Assembly (NCBI GenBank): GCA_965660165.1
Contig: CBFHYU010000004.1
Span: 1-64,000 of the forward strand
Direction: 5' to 3'
Length of the DNA: 64,000 nt
Origin: WTJO01 sp965660165
GTDB lineage: Bacteria > Pseudomonadota > Alphaproteobacteria > Puniceispirillales > Puniceispirillaceae
Shown here: positions 61,295 to 64,000 of the stretch, piece after piece
How the letters are laid out: every line of letters starts with the position of its first letter
How positions within the stretch are numbered: the first letter of the stretch is position 1
The notes under the pieces: generated by a model
What the model was told of the DNA's origin: nothing
Databases searched by the model: none
What the model saw: the letters and a program-made list of their open reading frames with translations, nothing else
Position numbers and translations under genes: made by a program

Positions 61295-63530
61295 AGACAA
61301 GGCGATGAATAAAGCGGTTATCACGCCAGATGAACAGCCTGCAGATAAACAGCGTTTATCGCGTAAAATACCGTTTATCTATCGCAATATCTTTGCCTAT
61401 TTTGTGCTGTTTCTGTCCTTTGGGCTTGGTGGTTCAATTTATCTGGCATTATCTAGCGTCAAAGATGTATCCATCAATTCAGAGCTAATTATGCTCAGCC
61501 TGCTTGCCGCTGTGCTGATTATGGGGGTGATGCTATATCTGGTTGGCGGCCGTCTGCTCAGAATATGGCAGGAACGCAAAGCGAAACAGGCAGGCGCTCA
61601 GCTTCATTTGAGGCTTGCCATCTTATTTGCGGGCATTGCCGCTATACCATCAATTCTGGTGGCATTATTTGCCGTATCAATTCTTGATCAGTCATTGCGC
61701 GGTTGGTTTGCAGACCGTATCTCAACAGCCGTGTCAGAATCTGTTGAGATTGCAAATTCCTATTATAATGAGCATGCAGGCTCCGTTAGCGCCCAGCTGT
61801 TGATTATGGCAAATGACATAAATCGCGAAGCCCCACGCCTGCTTAATTCATCACAACGGCTGAATGAGTATATTTCAAATCAAACTGTGCTTCGGAATCT
61901 GTCTGAAAGTGTGATTATTGATGGTACTGGTCAGGTATTAGCAAAATCCCGTTTTGCCTTTGCGATTACCTTTACCACAATAGATGAGACGTTAATCGAA
62001 CAGGCACGCTCTGGTGATGTGGTGCAAATAAAATTGCCTGATAGCAACAAGATTCAGGCTTTGATCAAGCTAAATTCATTTGTTGATGCCTATCTGCTAG
62101 TAGGCAGATATATTGATGAAGATGTGTTATCTGCGATTGACCGAACACGGGTTGCGGCCGAAGATTATCAGTCATTATTGATACGCCAATTTGATTTACA
62201 ACTTAGCTTTGCCGTTATGTTTTCTGTAGTAGCTATTTTGATGGTATTATCTTCATTATGGCTTGGGCTTAATCTAGCAAATTCTATTGTAAATCCGCTT
62301 GTACGGGTAATCGCAGCAGCAGACGAGGTTAGGGCGGGCAACTGGCGCACGCGGGTTGATGAATATGATGATGTAGATGAAATTTCCAGATTAGGCACTA
62401 GCTTTAACAGGATGCTAGACGAGCTATCCTCATCTCGCGAACAGCTGGTTCAGGCTAACCACCAACTTGATGCCAGACGTGAATTTACAGAAGCTGTACT
62501 TGGCGGGGTGTCGTCAGGGGTGATTGGTATGGATGAACATACCAGAATTACCTTACCAAATGATGCGGCATGCAAAATTTTGAATAAGACACAGCAAGCG
62601 TTGTTTGGGATGAAACTATCTGATGCAGTGCCAGAATTTGTTGTGTTGCTGAAAGATGTTCATGCCGCCAAAAAATCAAAACAGGTGATTAAAAGCCAGA
62701 TTGAACTCACCGTGCAAGGCAAACGTATTATTGTTCTTGTCCAGATAACCAAAGAGACAGTTGAAGGCAGGCTGGTAGGCTATGTGCTTACCTTTGATGA
62801 TATAACAGATTTGCTTTCTGCCCAAAGAAAGGCAGCATGGGCAGATGTTGCACGGCGGATTGCCCATGAAATTAAAAACCCGCTTACCCCTATCACCCTC
62901 GCATCAGACAGGCTGATTAAGAAATATCTACCTGATGATCCTGCTGAGCAGGCGCGATTTAAGGAATATGTGTCAATTATCAGCCGTCAAGTTGATGATA
63001 TTGGCAGAATGGTTGATGAATTTTCAAAATTTGCCCGAATGCCATCGCCTGTATTCCAGAAAATTGATATTTATAAACTTGTTACAGAACATAAATTGCT
63101 ATTTGCCTCTTCAGAAAGCAAGCGTATCAAGATCGATATAGAAAGAATTGACGCGCCTATATTGATTGAGGCAGATTCAGGTTTAATGCGGCAAATGATG
63201 ACGAATATCTTGAAAAATGCATCAGAAAGTATGGTAGAGGCTGATGTTGATGCGCCTCTGATCAAAATAAATTTTGACACAGACCCAGCTAAGGAAGGCT
63301 CAATCACCATGAGCATTGTGGATACAGGGCCAGGCTTTTCAGGCAGTCAGCTAGAACAATATCTTGAACCGTATGTGACGACCCGTGAAAAAGGCACAGG
63401 GCTTGGGCTGGCGATTGTGCAAAAAATCATTGCAGAACATAAAGGCTCTATTCATCTTGGAAATCACCCTAATGGCGGCGGTATCGTAAAGATTACTTTG
63501 CCGCTTGCATCTTCGGAGATAGCAGCGTGA
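61278..63530 (+). CDS. ntrY: Nitrogen-regulation membrane histidine kinase NtrY
   Basis: This 750-residue sensor kinase has an N-terminal membrane part with hydrophobic segments at about 36-58, 70-90, 112-136 and 310-333, an intervening periplasmic sensor (about 137-305), a HAMP linker (about 334-390), a PAS domain (about 400-510), HisKA with H530 in ARRIAHEIKNPLTPI and an HATPase with NILKNASESM and GTGLGLAIVQKI. It phosphorylates NtrX. An in-frame ATG at 61305 could be the start instead. It overlaps ntrX by 4 bases (GTGA). Confidence 0.93.
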   Translation: MDIQDKDKAMNKAVITPDEQPADKQRLSRKIPFIYRNIFAYFVLFLSFGLGGSIYLALSSVKDVSINSELIMLSLLAAVLIMGVMLYLVGGRLLRIWQERKAKQAGAQLHLRLAILFAGIAAIPSILVALFAVSILDQSLRGWFADRISTAVSESVEIANSYYNEHAGSVSAQLLIMANDINREAPRLLNSSQRLNEYISNQTVLRNLSESVIIDGTGQVLAKSRFAFAITFTTIDETLIEQARSGDVVQIKLPDSNKIQALIKLNSFVDAYLLVGRYIDEDVLSAIDRTRVAAEDYQSLLIRQFDLQLSFAVMFSVVAILMVLSSLWLGLNLANSIVNPLVRVIAAADEVRAGNWRTRVDEYDDVDEISRLGTSFNRMLDELSSSREQLVQANHQLDARREFTEAVLGGVSSGVIGMDEHTRITLPNDAACKILNKTQQALFGMKLSDAVPEFVVLLKDVHAAKKSKQVIKSQIELTVQGKRIIVLVQITKETVEGRLVGYVLTFDDITDLLSAQRKAAWADVARRIAHEIKNPLTPITLASDRLIKKYLPDDPAEQARFKEYVSIISRQVDDIGRMVDEFSKFARMPSPVFQKIDIYKLVTEHKLLFASSESKRIKIDIERIDAPILIEADSGLMRQMMTNILKNASESMVEADVDAPLIKINFDTDPAKEGSITMSIVDTGPGFSGSQLEQYLEPYVTTREKGTGLGLAIVQKIIAEHKGSIHLGNHPNGGGIVKITLPLASSEIAA

Positions 63531-64000
63531 GTGTTGAAATTTTAATCGTTGATGATGAGCCAGATATTCGCTCGCTTATTGCGCTGACGCTTGAAGATGA
63601 GGGATTTCAGACAGTGCAGGCGTCAAATGCTGAAGAAGCACGAAATTTTATCGCCTCACGCCCGCCTTCATGCATTATTCTAGATATTTGGATGCGAGAT
63701 TCAGATATGGATGGGCTTGAAACCTTGAAATGGTGCCAATCTGTCTATCCTGAAGTACCTGTTCTGATGATTTCGGGGCATGGCACAATCGAAACCGCAG
63801 TTCAGGCTATTCGTCTTGGTGCCTATGATTTTATCGAAAAGCCATTTAAGGCAGAACGCTTAATTTTAACAGTACGAAAAGCGCTTCATCACCAAAAGAT
63901 TGAGCGCGAAAACGCCGAATTGCGGGCACGTGCGAAGCAGGTTGAAATTAGCAACCTTACAGGCCAGTCATCTGCGGTAAGACAGCTTACTACCTCAATA
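63527..64000 (+). CDS. ntrX: Response regulator NtrX, 3' end beyond window
   Basis: The first 158 codons are visible from GTG 63527, overlapping ntrY by 4 bases. The receiver domain is complete: VDDEPDIRSL, phospho-acceptor D in IILDIWMRDSDMDGLETL, LMISGHGT with the switch residues, and DFIEKPFKAERL. The frame then enters the AAA+ domain (LTGQSSAVRQLTT) and is cut by the window edge. Whether the GAFTGA loop and Walker motifs are kept cannot be seen here, and it decides whether the cell has a working nitrogen-type sigma-54 activator at this locus. Confidence 0.92.
   Translation, partial: MSVEILIVDDEPDIRSLIALTLEDEGFQTVQASNAEEARNFIASRPPSCIILDIWMRDSDMDGLETLKWCQSVYPEVPVLMISGHGTIETAVQAIRLGAYDFIEKPFKAERLILTVRKALHHQKIERENAELRARAKQVEISNLTGQSSAVRQLTTSI

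Overview
The window looks like a chromosomal segment from a marine alphaproteobacterium of moderate GC content. Several features point to this class: an E1-beta subunit of pyruvate dehydrogenase carrying its own lipoyl domain, a fused ispDF, the dusB-ntrB-ntrC-ntrY-ntrX run, and a pyrG-kdsA-eno-ftsB-pdhABC-lpd-lipA-coq10 order. The carbon and sulfur genes (taurine, sulfite, methylated amines) fit a SAR116- or Roseobacter-like heterotroph. SAR116 is my guess from gene content; I could not test it. No transposase, integrase, phage gene, CRISPR array or rRNA operon was seen.

Layout. 1-5.5 kb: a truncated membrane protein, a small NIF3-like conserved protein, a non-pyrrolysine MttB-family methyltransferase, two GNAT acetyltransferases and two small-molecule exporters. 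5.6-14.9 kb: a sulfonate block with soeABC (sulfite to sulfate, quinone-linked), an omega-amino acid--pyruvate aminotransferase, xsc and pta. Together these would take taurine to sulfoacetaldehyde, then acetyl phosphate plus sulfite, then acetyl-CoA plus sulfate. 14.9-19.8 kb: two tandem FAD/GcvT-type dimethylglycine/sarcosine dehydrogenase-like genes on the minus strand. 20-23.2 kb: hom and recJ, then tRNA-Glu. 23.5-30.4 kb: a signal-less solute-binding protein, a TauABC-type transporter with an unusually large permease, and two 2-hydroxyacid dehydrogenases.

30.5-38.2 kb is a mixed region: a SufU-like scaffold, nhaA, a histone-deacetylase-like amidohydrolase, a DUF192 protein, tRNA-Pro, an SDR, a group of orphan small genes with two textbook sigma-54 promoter motifs, a haloacid-dehalogenase-like protein, a cupin and a LysE exporter. 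38.2-42.8 kb on the minus strand: ppiD, trpE and a SPOR protein. 42.9-55.2 kb: tpiA, secG, pyrG, kdsA, eno, ftsB, pdhABC-lpd, lipA and coq10. 55.2-57.5 kb on the minus strand: ispDF, pgpA and pncC. 57.7 kb to the right edge: dusB-ntrB-ntrC-ntrY and the start of ntrX, each overlapping the next by a few bases.

The points most worth a second look are the NtrC homologue, whose AAA+ domain has lost the GAFTGA loop and Walker B acidic residues; the two sigma-54-type promoters at about 35.56 and 35.96 kb next to unrecognised small genes and a possible structured leader or small RNA; the 642-residue TauC; and the apparently complete taurine-to-sulfate route. All functional calls come from reading sequence motifs by eye; no database search was run.
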